The notes: generated by a model from the letters alone, not told the origin. Positions 50,635 through 60,952 are shown, counted from the first letter of the stretch. The stretch is DNA of 63,640 bases from Candidatus Zhuqueibacterota bacterium (GCA_029261995.1 JAJDAF010000025.1:1-63640), one strand, 5' to 3'. Numbers and translations: made by a program.

Positions 50635-51258
50635 ATGTACAATCCTCAGCCCTTTAAAATTACCGACCTTGCCGTGCTGGACGAATTCATCAGCGAGAAT
50701 GGATTTGCAACCCTAATCAGTCGCGGGACTGACTATCCGCTGGCGTCTCATCTCCCCCTAATTGCACAACGCCACGAATCGCAGCAAATTCTCGTAGGGC
50801 ACATCTCACGTGCAAATGAGCAGGTCAAGTTCATGGAGAAAGACCCAAATGTCACCGTTGTCTTTCAAGGACCTCACACCTACATTCCTTCCCACGCAAA
50901 AGATCCGGAGGCCCTCAGCATCCTGCCCACCTGGGATTACCAGGTTGTCCACGTCACCGGCAAGTTGAGCTTTGTCTCTGATGAATCCATGCTCGAGTCA
51001 TTGCACAACCTGATGCAGCATTTCGAATCGAGCCAGCCAAAACGACTCGAGCTTGCTGACTTCCCGCAAGACCAACTTGAGAAGAAGATGAAGGCCATCG
51101 TTGGCTTCAGAATTCGCGTGGAGGCTTGCACCGGTTGCTTCAGGCTCAATCAAAACCGGCCCGCAGCCACCCGGGAAAACATCCGGTCTTACCTGGAGGA
51201 TGGCGCTCAACCCTATTTCAAAGATTTGCGCGAGGCGATAGGTCGCTTCAACGATTGA
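50635..51258 (+). CDS. PaiB-family FMN-binding protein
   Basis: The 207-residue protein matches PaiB throughout: MYNPQPFKITDLAVLDEFI at the start, GTDYPLASHLPLI, GHISRANEQVKF, VVFQGPHTYIPSHA, and IVGFRIRVEACTGCFRLNQNR at the end (in part: VGFRIRVEACTGCFRLNQ). PaiB was named as a negative regulator of sporulation genes in Bacillus but is an FMN-binding split barrel whose biochemical role is unclear. Third gene of the RraA-NimA-PaiB cluster, with an AGGAG ribosome site. Confidence 0.92.
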   Translation: MYNPQPFKITDLAVLDEFISENGFATLISRGTDYPLASHLPLIAQRHESQQILVGHISRANEQVKFMEKDPNVTVVFQGPHTYIPSHAKDPEALSILPTWDYQVVHVTGKLSFVSDESMLESLHNLMQHFESSQPKRLELADFPQDQLEKKMKAIVGFRIRVEACTGCFRLNQNRPAATRENIRSYLEDGAQPYFKDLREAIGRFND

Positions 51259-51442
51259 GAAAAATTCGACAAGGCAAGTCTGTGTTGCTGTCATCTCCTC
51301 TGCCTTTGTATCCAAAATTATATTCCTGCAACCAACATGATGGTCAACAGTGAGGTTTTTCTGGAACTATCGCTGGCAGCGGTTTGTTGTTATATTCTTG
51401 AACGTACAATTCAGGTATGATTGACACAAAGGTAGATTCGCG

Positions 51443-52255
51443 ATGCACCAAGAGCACATAGATTTTCAAAAAGACGTGATTGAAGCCAGTCATGAGCACC
51501 CAATCGTCGTGGACTTTTGGGCGGAATGGTGCGGGCCATGCAAGATGCTGGGGCCGGTCCTGGAAAAACTGGACGCCGAAGCAGACGGCAAGTGGAAACT
51601 GGTGAAAGTAGACACCGAGCAGCATCAAGACATTTCTGCTGAGTACAAGATTCGTGGCATTCCCGCCGTGAAAATGTTCTCTGGCGGCGAGGTTGTCGCT
51701 GAATTCGTCGGCGCCCTGCCGGAAGTGCAGGTCCGGCGCTGGCTCGATGAGAACCTTCCTACTGAGTCAAGGAAGCTCTTGCTGGAAGCTCAGACAGCGC
51801 TCGAAAACGGCGACAGCCAGAAAGCAACCACACTGTTTACCCAAATCGTGGCGAGTGAGCCGGACAATTACGACGCCCGCATTCCCCTGGCCCGGCTTCT
51901 CCTGGACAACAACCCGGAAAAAGCGCGTGACCTCGTCGCTCAAGCCCCTGCCGAGCATCCGCAATTCAATGTCGCCGAAGGCATTCGGACGTTGGCCAGG
52001 CTGACTCTGGATTTCAAGACTATCGACGGCAACAGCGGCTCGGCGGCCTGGCAGGATTATCTGGAAGGAATCCGCGCCCTGCAAAAACAAGACTACGACA
52101 CAGCCCTGAGGCACTGGCTCGACGCGCTGATCGTGGACAAGACCCTTGACAATGATGGCCCGCGCAAAGCTTGTGTCGCGGCTTTCAACGTCCTCGGGCA
52201 ACAGCACGAATTGACGCGCAAGCATCACCGGGCGTTTACCTCGGCGCTGTTTTAG
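51443..52255 (+). CDS. Thioredoxin-TPR protein (CnoX/YbbN-like)
   Basis: 270 residues. The N-terminal ~105 residues are a thioredoxin with the intact active site FWAEWCGPCKM and cis-proline IRGIPAVKMF. The remainder is a TPR-like helical region (LLEAQTALENGDSQKATTLF, YDARIPLARLLLDNNPEKAR), matching the E. coli CnoX/YbbN layout. That family is a chaperone-like holdase and redox protein working with DnaK/GroEL; E. coli CnoX lacks the usual CxxC, whereas this protein keeps it and may be redox-active. No operon partner is evident. Confidence 0.92.
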   Translation: MHQEHIDFQKDVIEASHEHPIVVDFWAEWCGPCKMLGPVLEKLDAEADGKWKLVKVDTEQHQDISAEYKIRGIPAVKMFSGGEVVAEFVGALPEVQVRRWLDENLPTESRKLLLEAQTALENGDSQKATTLFTQIVASEPDNYDARIPLARLLLDNNPEKARDLVAQAPAEHPQFNVAEGIRTLARLTLDFKTIDGNSGSAAWQDYLEGIRALQKQDYDTALRHWLDALIVDKTLDNDGPRKACVAAFNVLGQQHELTRKHHRAFTSALF

Positions 52256-52369
52256 ATTCTCTGGTTCATGAGACTTCCGACTGGAAGAAGCGAATATCTT
52301 TGTGATTCGCTGCCGCATTTTCTATCTTGCCGTATACGCACAACCGCAAGATAGAATCGAAATCAAATC

Positions 52370-53878
52370 ATGGCCGCACCCAGACTCGCCGTAACCGTCA
52401 TTCTCACCCGCGACCCGGATTCCACCGAAATCTACCTAGTCGAACGCAATCCCAAGCTACGATTCTTTGGCGGCTACTACGCCTTCCCGGGTGGCACGCT
52501 GGACCATGACGATGGCTCCGTCGAAATCCAGAACTGCGACAAGGTGGCGCAAGAGTCCGTGGCCTATCTCGTCGCGGCGGCTCGCGAAATTTTCGAAGAG
52601 ACCGGCATTCTGCTGACGCGGGGAGAGCAACCGGTCGCGACAAAGCACCTCAGAGCCTATCGAGTTGACTTACTGGCCGGACGAGTCACATTTCAGAAAA
52701 TCCTGGAAAAGGAAAACCACCATCTTGACGCCCGCGATTTCCATTATGTCGATACCCTGCTGACGCCGGAATTTGCGCCGGTGCGCTACGACACGCAGTT
52801 CTACTGGGCGAGCCTGCCCGAGGGCCAGATGCCGGAAATCATACCGGGTGAGCTTGTCGATGGTGGTTTTTTCACGGCGGAAGCGGCGCTGGCGAAATGG
52901 CAACGTGGCGAGATGGCGATTGTGCCGCCGGTGGTGTTCATCCTGCAGGAGATGGTTGACAAGTCGCTGCGCGATGGCATCCCTGAGGTTCGGGCAACCG
53001 CGGAATCCTACCGCGATGGCGCCATTCACGAGATCTACTTCACGCCTGGCGTTCTCATGCTGCCACTCAAAACACGGCCGCTACCGCCGGCGGAGTACAC
53101 CAATGCTTATCTAGTCGGAGAAAAGCAGCTCTATTTAATCGATCCTGGGCCGTCCAATCCGCGGGAGCAGGATCGGCTCTGGCGATTCCTGAACAAGCGA
53201 CAGGCGGAAGGTCGCGACCTGGTCGCAATCTTGTTGACCCATCATCATCCCGACCACATCGGCGCAGTGTCTGAATGTAGAGAACGATTCGGCCTGCCGG
53301 TTTATGCGCATCGCGAGACAGCCAGACAGCTTGCGGGTGTCCAGGTTGACCGGCTGCTCGGGCACGGCGATGTTCTCGAACTCGGCGCTAGCCCCGATGG
53401 ACAGTCCGGTTGGCAACTGAACGTCTATCACACGCCGGGACACGCTTCCGGGCATCTGGCTTTTCAGGAGAACCGATATGGCAGCGTCATCGCTGGCGAC
53501 ATGATCTCCACGCTATCTTCGGTCATCATCGCGCCGCCAGGTGGCCACATGGCGACCTACATGCAATCGCTGGCATTTTTGGAGTCTGTCACCACGGCCA
53601 CCCTCTACCCGAGCCACGGGCCCGCTGTCAGCGACGGCGGAAACATCTTGCGGCACTTTATCCGACACAGGCAGGAAAGGGAACAGAAACTCTTGTCCGC
53701 GCTGACGCAGACACCGCAGTCAATCTCCGAACTCGTGCGCCGCGTCTATGACGACGTTAGCCCTGAGATTTGGCCATTGGCGGAAAAGTCGCTCGAGGCA
53801 GGATTGATCAAGTTGATTGAAGACGGCAGATGCCGGAGACTTGCGGACGGCTTTATCTCAGAGTGCGAATCCCGGTAA
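52370..53878 (+). CDS. Nudix hydrolase - metallo-beta-lactamase fusion with LACTB2-type C-terminus
   Basis: 502 residues. Residues ~5-215 are Nudix-like: GGYYAFPGGTLDHDD and, after an insertion, AAAREIFEETGILL give the Nudix box. Residues ~230-430 are an MBL fold with LLTHHHPDHIGAV (HHHPDH metal site), then YHTPGHASGHLAF and GDMISTLSSVII. The C-terminal ~70 residues form a small winged helix like that of LACTB2 (SISELVRRVYDDVSPEIWPLAEKSLEAGL, in part: SELVRRVYDDVSP). The known parts suggest hydrolysis of a nucleoside-diphosphate-linked or acyl-CoA-type substrate in two linked steps. The fusion occurs in other bacteria, so it is interesting rather than new. Confidence 0.92.
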   Translation: MAAPRLAVTVILTRDPDSTEIYLVERNPKLRFFGGYYAFPGGTLDHDDGSVEIQNCDKVAQESVAYLVAAAREIFEETGILLTRGEQPVATKHLRAYRVDLLAGRVTFQKILEKENHHLDARDFHYVDTLLTPEFAPVRYDTQFYWASLPEGQMPEIIPGELVDGGFFTAEAALAKWQRGEMAIVPPVVFILQEMVDKSLRDGIPEVRATAESYRDGAIHEIYFTPGVLMLPLKTRPLPPAEYTNAYLVGEKQLYLIDPGPSNPREQDRLWRFLNKRQAEGRDLVAILLTHHHPDHIGAVSECRERFGLPVYAHRETARQLAGVQVDRLLGHGDVLELGASPDGQSGWQLNVYHTPGHASGHLAFQENRYGSVIAGDMISTLSSVIIAPPGGHMATYMQSLAFLESVTTATLYPSHGPAVSDGGNILRHFIRHRQEREQKLLSALTQTPQSISELVRRVYDDVSPEIWPLAEKSLEAGLIKLIEDGRCRRLADGFISECESR

Positions 53879-54272
53879 AAACGGCGAACGATACATCTCC
53901 CCCTAGCAATCTTCTGCAATTTTGTCGATCCTACCGACGACAAACAACGGGGTTCATAAGTCCTGTAAATGTTTAAAAATTGTGACTTTGAATTGGTATG
54001 CCGAATTCGTAAACTGCCCATTGCAAATGCAGGCAACTGACCTAACAAATCTGCAAGAAACTTGTACGCACTTTTGCAGCTTTGCCGGTACGAGTTACTT
54101 GTTGATTTAAGATAAATTTGGTTTGGTATGGATGGAACTCACGGTCCAAGGATTGGCATCTAAGACTTCTCACCACAAAGCCCAGAGTTTGCCCTCAACC
54201 ACTTGTTATCCGCTTAAATTCTAATTAGTTGCTGTCGAAAATCTCATTCCAATTACGTTAAAGAGGCGAAGT
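53879..54272. other. Intergenic region
   Basis: No gene recognised. It should contain the promoter for the giant T9SS gene at 54273, preceded by GAGGCG before the ATG. The stretch 54090-54140 is AT-rich, but I cannot define a good -35/-10 pair. Confidence 0.4.
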
Positions 54273-57200
54273 ATGTTCAGACCTGGTTCTCTGAATTCCT
54301 TTGTACTGGCGTTGGGAATCCTGTTTTTTGCCGCGAGTGCGTACGCGCAGGCGCCGCAGGTGACAAGTTTCTCACCCCAAACACGATACTCAATGCAAAA
54401 TGCCACCAACACCGTGGTCTCGGTGCAGTTCGACATCGCTCTGGACGCTGCCACCGTGACCAGTCAAAACTTCCGGGTGTATGGTGAGCGCTCCGGCCTG
54501 CACGCAGGAATCTACAATTACAGCGCCGGAAGCCTGACGGCGAGCTTCACGCCCAGCCTGCCCTTTGAGCCCGGTGAGCGCGTTACCGCGATTCTGACAA
54601 AGAGCATAACCAGTTCCACAGGAACGCCACTGGCCCTGAGTTTTGCCTGGGAATTTTTTGTACAGGTGTCGGCCGGGACCGGTAAGTTTTCGCTGGATTC
54701 GACCTACACCACAGGCAACCGGCCAAATTATGTCGGGGTCGCGGATATCAACAAAGACACCCATCTCGACCTGGCAGTGATCAGCTCAAACGACGATAGA
54801 GCCTTCACGTTCCTCAACCTGGGCAACGGCGATTTCACTGAAAACGAACGAGTGGTGGTAGGCGATCTGCCGCGCGCATCTGCCTTCGGAGACTTTGACG
54901 CCGACGGAGACGTCGATTTGGCGGTGGTCAACGAGAATGACCAGAACCTCACGGTGCTCTTCAACAACGGTGACGGCACCTACACAGCAAATGAAAACAA
55001 GGCCGCGGGACAAAAGCCGGTTTTTGATGCAACGGGTGACCTCGACGGCGACGGCTATCTCGACCTTGTGGTCGTCAACCAGACTGACGGCAAAGTCGGA
55101 GTCTACCTAAACGATGGCTCGGGCAGTTTCAACAACGCGACGACGTTTAACGCCGGTCAGCTTCCTGAAGCCGCTTTCATCGCCGACTTCGACAACGACG
55201 GCGCGCTCGACATTGCGGTCAGCAGCGCCGGCAACAACACTGTGGTGCTGCTCATCAACAACGGCAGCGGCAGCTTTGGCGCACCATCGGCCTACCCAAC
55301 CGACCAGAATCCGAGAATCCTTGTGGGGCAGGATTACGACGGCGATGGATTCATCGACATTGCCACCAGCAACCGGGATGGGAATTCCGTATCGATTCTG
55401 ATCAATAATGGTGGCAGCTTCGCGGCTCCGAATAACTTCGCCGCGGGGCTCGGCGCCTTCTCGCTCAGTTCAGGAGATATGGACGGCGACAACGACGCCG
55501 ATCTCACCGTCTCAAACCGGGAAGATGACACCGTTCATATGCTGAAAAATGATGGCAGCGGAAGTTTCTCGACGGACTCGATTTACGTGGTTCGCGACAA
55601 TGTTGGCGATGAGCCACGCGCCATCAACACCGGTGATTTCAACAACGATGGCATCCTTGACTTCGCGGTATCGAACAGGAACGCGAATACTCTCAAGGTT
55701 TTTCTCAACGGCGTGCCGCCAGTCACTAACGTGGCGCCAGGCGCCCCGACTCTGAACACACCGGCTGACGCGGCATTTCTCGACCCGCAAAGCGCAGCCA
55801 TAGTACTCAACTGGGACGTTCCAGGCGACGCGGATGGAGACCCGTTGCATTTTCTGGTAGAGATCTCACAAAACGCCAATTTCAGTTCAACCGTGGTCAG
55901 CGCTGACTCGCGCAACAGCACGTCCGGGTTCAGTCCGACACCGCCGGTTGCACAAGGCAATTCAACCGTGTCCTACACCGTGTCAGCGAATTTGAATGAT
56001 GGTGCACACTGGTGGCGGGTCAGCGCGCACGATGGCACCCTGTTTGGAGCCAACGCGACGGCACGCAAATTCACCGTCGATACGACGCAGCCAACCATCG
56101 ATAGCGCGACCCTCACAAATCCAACGCCGACTTTCGCGCCCAACTGGTACAATACCAACTCAGTCGCGGCCACGAATCTGCTGGTGCAGTACGACGAAAG
56201 CAATGCAGACCGCGCAGTTCTCAACTTCGGTACGCTGGGCGGAATCCAGACCCAGAACAACATTTCAAGCGGAGTAGACCAAACCGTGCAGCGCCAGATC
56301 AACATTGGCAGTGCCGCGGACGGCACCTACACTCTGATTGCGACCATCATTGACAGCGCCAACAATCAGACATCAACCAACGCTCAGATCGCGCTCGATG
56401 GCGCGCCTCCGACTGGCACATTGGCCGACTCACCGGTCAGGAGTCAGACTCTGGCGTTCACGGTAAGTTGGGGCGGCGGCAGCGACGGCACGGGCTCGGG
56501 ACTCGCAGGCGCCTTCGATGTCCGTGTCCAGACCAACGGCGGCGCCTGGACGAATTGGCAGACCGGTACCAGCGCTACTTCCGCCACCTTTACCGGCGTG
56601 AACGAAAATACTTACGGTTTTGAAGCTGTTGCGCACGACAACGTCGGCAATGTCGAGTCTTTCAGCAACGTTGCTGAGACCACAACCGAAGTTAACACGA
56701 CAGTAGATTCGACGCCACCCGACGCCCCGAGCAGCCTGACTGCCAGCGGCGCCAACCCGAGTCCCTGGCAAAGCAATGAAAACTTTGCAATAGCGTGGCA
56801 GAATCCATCCGACGAAAGTGGCATTGCGCGCGCGCTGTACAAACTCGGCACGCCGCCAACCGCGGACTTCGACACCACGGCCTCGGCTGCCGGTGTGACG
56901 ACATTCCTGATAGCAGCGACGCAGGAGAATGGACAGAACCTCTACGTTTGGTTGCAGGACAATTCTGACAACACGGATTTTGGCAACAATTCAGTCGTTA
57001 ATCTCAGGCACGATGCGACGCCACCGAGCAACACGCAGGCCAGTTCTCCGAGCTTAAGTTCGGAACTGCGTTTCGATGTGACCTGGGTAGGCAGCGGCAG
57101 CGATGGCAGCGGCTCGGGATTGTCCGGGGTCTACGATATTCGGATGCAGGACAATGGCGGCCAATTCACCGTACTGGAAGCCGGCTTTCTTGGAACTTCA

Positions 57201-59936
57201 ACCCGGTTTACAGGTCTTCAGGGCCACACCTATGGCTTTGAAGTCGCTGCCCATGATGTTGCCGGCAACATTGAGGCCTTCAGCGCAACGGCAGAAGCGA
57301 CCACTGAGGTCGATACCACCGCCAGGGACACCGAGGCGCCAGGACCGCCAACCAGTCTGCTGGCCAACGGCGCAAACCCAAGCCCGTGGCAGAATTCCGC
57401 ACAATTTGCCGTAACCTGGCAGCCGCCGCAAGACCCGAGCGGTATTGAAGCTGCCTACTACAAACTTGGCAATCCGCCGACTGCCAACTTCGATACGACA
57501 GGCTCTGTACGTAGCGGCTCATCCTTTAATGCAACTGTGTCTGTTGCAGAAGGTCAGGACTTTCACCTTTGGTTCGAAGACCAATCCGGAAACGTTGATT
57601 TCAACAACCGGGGCTCGGTCAGTCTGCGGTATGATAACACGGCGCCACGAATTTTCGAGCTAGATCTCAGCAATGGCGACTTCTTCCCGGCGACCGGAAC
57701 TGGCCCTCTGGCCTGGTACAATCAGGCCGGAAAAGACAGCGCTGATTTCCTGCTTGAGTACGAAGAAGACCACGTCGCCAGCATCACCGTGGAATCTGTG
57801 GAGCTTGATACCTTCATTACAGTGCAGAATCCCCAGAGCGGCCAGGATGTGGCTCGAAACTTCAAATTTGGCATCGGCGCCAAAACAGATGGTGAGTACG
57901 AGGTCATGGTTGCAATCTCGGACAGTGCCGGCAACGTGACACGCGATTCGACGTTATTCGGACTCGACACCGCGCCTCCTGCCGGCACCACCGTCATCGC
58001 CCCGGACACCAGCAGAAATGAGATTTTTTCTGTAAGCTGGGCAGGTGGGTCTGACGCAGGGGCTGGATTGTCTGGCTTCTATTCGATACAAGTGCGAACC
58101 AATGGCGGCGATTGGGAGTCCTGGCTCACCGATGTCGAACAGACGTCCAGCCAATACATCGGTGACCACGGCGAGACTTATGATTTCGAAGCAGTAGCAT
58201 TCGATAACGTCGGTAACGTGGAGGCCTTCATCAACGAAGCCGAGGCCACCACTGTTGTGGACACCGGCTTTGCCGATTCCGTGTTCCCGACCATCGCGCA
58301 CGACACGCCACTCGTAGTCGATGAAGGTCGCGACACAACCATCGTGGCCAGGATTCGTGACAATGCCCAGATCGCGGAAGCCTTGTTCTTCTATAAGGCG
58401 AGTACGGCCAGCTCCTACCAGTCGGTTCGGATGGTGAGCACGGGCAACGACACCTTTAAGGCGGCCATCACGGCAGAGCAACTCACTACAGTCGGTATCA
58501 ACTACTACATCCGTGCTACCGACGGGGTCAATCAAACCACTCTGCCGACAAATTTCGAGGAACAGCCCTTTAACCTGTCTGTAAGAATTACAGGCACGGA
58601 CAGCCGGGGAGTCGTTAAGACAACGGCACAGCCGTCCGGCACAAAAGCGACCGCATTTCGCATGATCTCGGTGCCGCTCAACCTGGACAATCGTAAACCC
58701 CTGGAGGTGCTGGAAGACGACCTGGGTTCTTATGACCCGAAAAACTGGCGGCTCTTTCAGTTCCAAACCACTTCGGGCACTTACAACGAGCATCCCAATG
58801 TTGGGGAGTTCAAGCCGGGTACGGCCATGTGGCTCATCGTGAAAGACGCCGGCAAGACCATCGGCTCTGGAATCGGCGCTTCGGTCGTCACCAACGGACC
58901 TTTCGAAATAACCCTGAGCGAGGGTTGGAACGATATTGGAAATCCATTTGGCTTCGCAATTCCCGCAACCAATGTCGTCGTGGTTTCGGGGGACGCGAAT
59001 GACGTTGTTGGCCCATATACCTGGCAGGAGCAGTGGCAGTTGCCGAGTAGCGTCTCGACGCTGCAGCCATGGGAGGGTTATTCCTACTTCAGCCAAAGCG
59101 ATGGCGTCAAGATTGCGATCTATCCGACCACTCCGCCTGCGGGACTGCAGGCTTTGCCCTTCAGTCAAACCGGCTTCGACGGCACAGGCTGGTCAATAGG
59201 TATTCGTGCTACCGCCGGTGAATTCAAAGATGAGGGGGCACGAATTGGCATCGAGCCCACCGCCTTGCCGGATTGGGATCGGTTCGATTACCCGCAGCCG
59301 CCGTTCATTGGTGAATTTCTGACCGTGCGTTTCCGCCACGAAGACTGGTCGAACAAACAGACCACGTTCAAGACCGATATTCGCCCACCCGCCGCAGACG
59401 GATATGTCTGGAGTTTCGAAGTCGCGACAAGCGAAAAAGGCGAGAGAATTCGGCTGCAATTTGACGACCTGGAAACCTTGCCAGATGGCCACGAAGTCGT
59501 TCTTCTCGATAAAAGCACCTATCGACAAATTGACTTGAGCAGAAATCAGGCGTACAAATTTACACCGGATCACAGCACCTTGACTCGCGAATTCGACCTG
59601 GTGGTCGGCACTTCGGACTATGTGGCAAACTCGGATGCGCTGAGCGACCCGATTCCTAGCTCTTTCGCACTGAGTCAGAACTTTCCGAATCCGTTTAACG
59701 CCGGTACGACGATGCTCTACCAGCTTCCGGAAGCGAGCAAGGTTTCCATCAAAGTGTTGAATGTCATCGGACAGGAAGTCAGACAATTGGTCAACGAACA
59801 GAAAGAGGCCGGCGTCCACCGTGTGCACTGGGACGGCCGGGGCGAACGCGGCTTCGAGCTCAGTACGGGCATCTACTTCATCAGGCTTCATGCTGACCGT
59901 TTCCAGCAAATTCGCAAAGTCCTGTTCGTGAGATAA
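54273..59936 (+). CDS. Giant FG-GAP/VCBS repeat protein with T9SS signal
   Basis: 1887 residues. Signal peptide, then an Ig-like Big_5/SbsA domain (residues ~28-125). A seven-bladed-type FG-GAP/VCBS propeller runs at ~135-490, with DxDxDG calcium sites in each blade (DFDADGDVDLAV, DLDGDGYLDLVV, DYDGDGFIDIAT). From ~500 to ~1440 come Fn3/Ig-like repeats whose text recurs (for example TYGFEAVAHDNVGNVESFS and TYGFEVAAHDVAGNIEAFS), a sign of internal duplication. After ~1560 there are further beta domains, then a T9SS type A signal QNFPNPFNAGTTMLY, ending QIRKVLFVR. It is predicted to be surface-exposed, calcium-binding and adhesive. It is followed closely (28 bases) by a small secreted protein. 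Confidence 0.92.
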   Translation: MFRPGSLNSFVLALGILFFAASAYAQAPQVTSFSPQTRYSMQNATNTVVSVQFDIALDAATVTSQNFRVYGERSGLHAGIYNYSAGSLTASFTPSLPFEPGERVTAILTKSITSSTGTPLALSFAWEFFVQVSAGTGKFSLDSTYTTGNRPNYVGVADINKDTHLDLAVISSNDDRAFTFLNLGNGDFTENERVVVGDLPRASAFGDFDADGDVDLAVVNENDQNLTVLFNNGDGTYTANENKAAGQKPVFDATGDLDGDGYLDLVVVNQTDGKVGVYLNDGSGSFNNATTFNAGQLPEAAFIADFDNDGALDIAVSSAGNNTVVLLINNGSGSFGAPSAYPTDQNPRILVGQDYDGDGFIDIATSNRDGNSVSILINNGGSFAAPNNFAAGLGAFSLSSGDMDGDNDADLTVSNREDDTVHMLKNDGSGSFSTDSIYVVRDNVGDEPRAINTGDFNNDGILDFAVSNRNANTLKVFLNGVPPVTNVAPGAPTLNTPADAAFLDPQSAAIVLNWDVPGDADGDPLHFLVEISQNANFSSTVVSADSRNSTSGFSPTPPVAQGNSTVSYTVSANLNDGAHWWRVSAHDGTLFGANATARKFTVDTTQPTIDSATLTNPTPTFAPNWYNTNSVAATNLLVQYDESNADRAVLNFGTLGGIQTQNNISSGVDQTVQRQINIGSAADGTYTLIATIIDSANNQTSTNAQIALDGAPPTGTLADSPVRSQTLAFTVSWGGGSDGTGSGLAGAFDVRVQTNGGAWTNWQTGTSATSATFTGVNENTYGFEAVAHDNVGNVESFSNVAETTTEVNTTVDSTPPDAPSSLTASGANPSPWQSNENFAIAWQNPSDESGIARALYKLGTPPTADFDTTASAAGVTTFLIAATQENGQNLYVWLQDNSDNTDFGNNSVVNLRHDATPPSNTQASSPSLSSELRFDVTWVGSGSDGSGSGLSGVYDIRMQDNGGQFTVLEAGFLGTSTRFTGLQGHTYGFEVAAHDVAGNIEAFSATAEATTEVDTTARDTEAPGPPTSLLANGANPSPWQNSAQFAVTWQPPQDPSGIEAAYYKLGNPPTANFDTTGSVRSGSSFNATVSVAEGQDFHLWFEDQSGNVDFNNRGSVSLRYDNTAPRIFELDLSNGDFFPATGTGPLAWYNQAGKDSADFLLEYEEDHVASITVESVELDTFITVQNPQSGQDVARNFKFGIGAKTDGEYEVMVAISDSAGNVTRDSTLFGLDTAPPAGTTVIAPDTSRNEIFSVSWAGGSDAGAGLSGFYSIQVRTNGGDWESWLTDVEQTSSQYIGDHGETYDFEAVAFDNVGNVEAFINEAEATTVVDTGFADSVFPTIAHDTPLVVDEGRDTTIVARIRDNAQIAEALFFYKASTASSYQSVRMVSTGNDTFKAAITAEQLTTVGINYYIRATDGVNQTTLPTNFEEQPFNLSVRITGTDSRGVVKTTAQPSGTKATAFRMISVPLNLDNRKPLEVLEDDLGSYDPKNWRLFQFQTTSGTYNEHPNVGEFKPGTAMWLIVKDAGKTIGSGIGASVVTNGPFEITLSEGWNDIGNPFGFAIPATNVVVVSGDANDVVGPYTWQEQWQLPSSVSTLQPWEGYSYFSQSDGVKIAIYPTTPPAGLQALPFSQTGFDGTGWSIGIRATAGEFKDEGARIGIEPTALPDWDRFDYPQPPFIGEFLTVRFRHEDWSNKQTTFKTDIRPPAADGYVWSFEVATSEKGERIRLQFDDLETLPDGHEVVLLDKSTYRQIDLSRNQAYKFTPDHSTLTREFDLVVGTSDYVANSDALSDPIPSSFALSQNFPNPFNAGTTMLYQLPEASKVSIKVLNVIGQEVRQLVNEQKEAGVHRVHWDGRGERGFELSTGIYFIRLHADRFQQIRKVLFVR

Positions 59937-59964
59937 AATCGCCTTCTTAACCTAAGGAATAAAC

Positions 59965-60708
59965 ATGCGGAACTTCACAAGTTTCATTTGGGTCATCGTC
60001 CTCGGCTGTCTGTTTTCAGTCTCTCGAGCATCCGCGCAAGACGTGGCCCTGCAAAGCCTGATTCAGGGGAAAAAATTCTTCTGGGAAGCCAAATTCGATC
60101 GCGCCATAAATGCGTTGCGACGTGTGACCCAGGTTCAGGATGCCAAGCGTGAATATCTGTTCGAGGCTCACCTCTACTCCGGTTTTGTGCTGCTGCGGCA
60201 GAACGCACCAAACTCAGAAGTGCGCACCGTGTTCACGAATGCGGTCAATCTCGATCCCCGGCGCAAACTGGACGAGATGGTTATTCCGCCAGACCTCAGC
60301 GAACCTTTTTATGAAGTGCGAAACAAACTGGTTGGCTGTCTTTACATCACCTCGGAGCCTGAGGAAGTGGACCTTGTTGGCGTAAAAGGCGACAGCGTTC
60401 TTTTCGATGAGACGACACCGCTTCTGGTCTGCGACCTCGTCAATCAGGACTACCAGCTTCTGCTGACCGAAAAAGGCTACGAACAACAGTTCATCCCGCT
60501 AAATCTAAAAGCCGGCAAAACCGACACACTACACGTCGCGCTTGAGGCATCCTTCGCCCAGGGTGGCGGTCGCGGCAAGAAGAAGGGAATAAAGTGGATC
60601 ATCCGCGGCGGTGTGGTGGTGGCGGCTGGCGCCGTGCTTTACACGACGCTCAGTGGCAGCGAGAGCGGTGATCTGCCGAGTCCGCCGGCTCATCCAAATC
60701 GCAATTAG
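59965..60708 (+). CDS. Small secreted/membrane protein with TPR and PEGA-like parts
   Basis: 247 residues with a signal peptide (FIWVIVLGCLFSVSRASA). The first ~100 residues are TPR-like helices (LQSLIQGKKFFWEAKFDRAINALRRV, in part: FDRAINALRRV). Residues ~115-195 look like a PEGA-type beta domain (GCLYITSEPEEVDLVGVKGDS; DYQLLLTEKGYEQQFIPLNL). A glycine-rich basic stretch and one span (WIIRGGVVVAAGAVLYTTL) end the protein. Its position directly after the giant T9SS gene suggests an accessory role in its display. A strong terminator follows. Confidence 0.75.
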   Translation: MRNFTSFIWVIVLGCLFSVSRASAQDVALQSLIQGKKFFWEAKFDRAINALRRVTQVQDAKREYLFEAHLYSGFVLLRQNAPNSEVRTVFTNAVNLDPRRKLDEMVIPPDLSEPFYEVRNKLVGCLYITSEPEEVDLVGVKGDSVLFDETTPLLVCDLVNQDYQLLLTEKGYEQQFIPLNLKAGKTDTLHVALEASFAQGGGRGKKKGIKWIIRGGVVVAAGAVLYTTLSGSESGDLPSPPAHPNRN

Positions 60709-60724
60709 GAAAAACATCTACCGC

Positions 60725-60764
60725 AAAAAGCCCTGCTGCAGACACTGCGGCAGGGCTTTTTTGT
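60725..60764 (+). terminator. Rho-independent terminator
   Basis: AAAAAGCCCTGC and GCGGCAGGGCTTTTTT form a GC-rich hairpin followed by six T. It closes the operon of the giant FG-GAP gene and its small partner. The remaining ~190 bases to the ABC permease gene hold no other feature besides a GGAGGT ribosome site before 60953. Confidence 0.9.
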
Positions 60765-60952
60765 TTGCATGAGTGCCCTCTGACCACCTACCCTACTTCG
60801 GTCAAATAGTCATCATTGTTCGTAGACGAACACATCGTGTATTGAAAACGGATATCCTCCGCAGCGCCATAGTCAGATAAACCCATAAAAATCAACTTGG
60901 CACGAAGATTGACTAGATCAGCCCGAACAAACAAAAAGGAGGTCTATTCCGG

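Noticed and set aside
57954-59168. 404-residue minus-strand open frame
   Set aside because: It is a shadow of the FG-GAP gene, without start signals or recognisable motifs.
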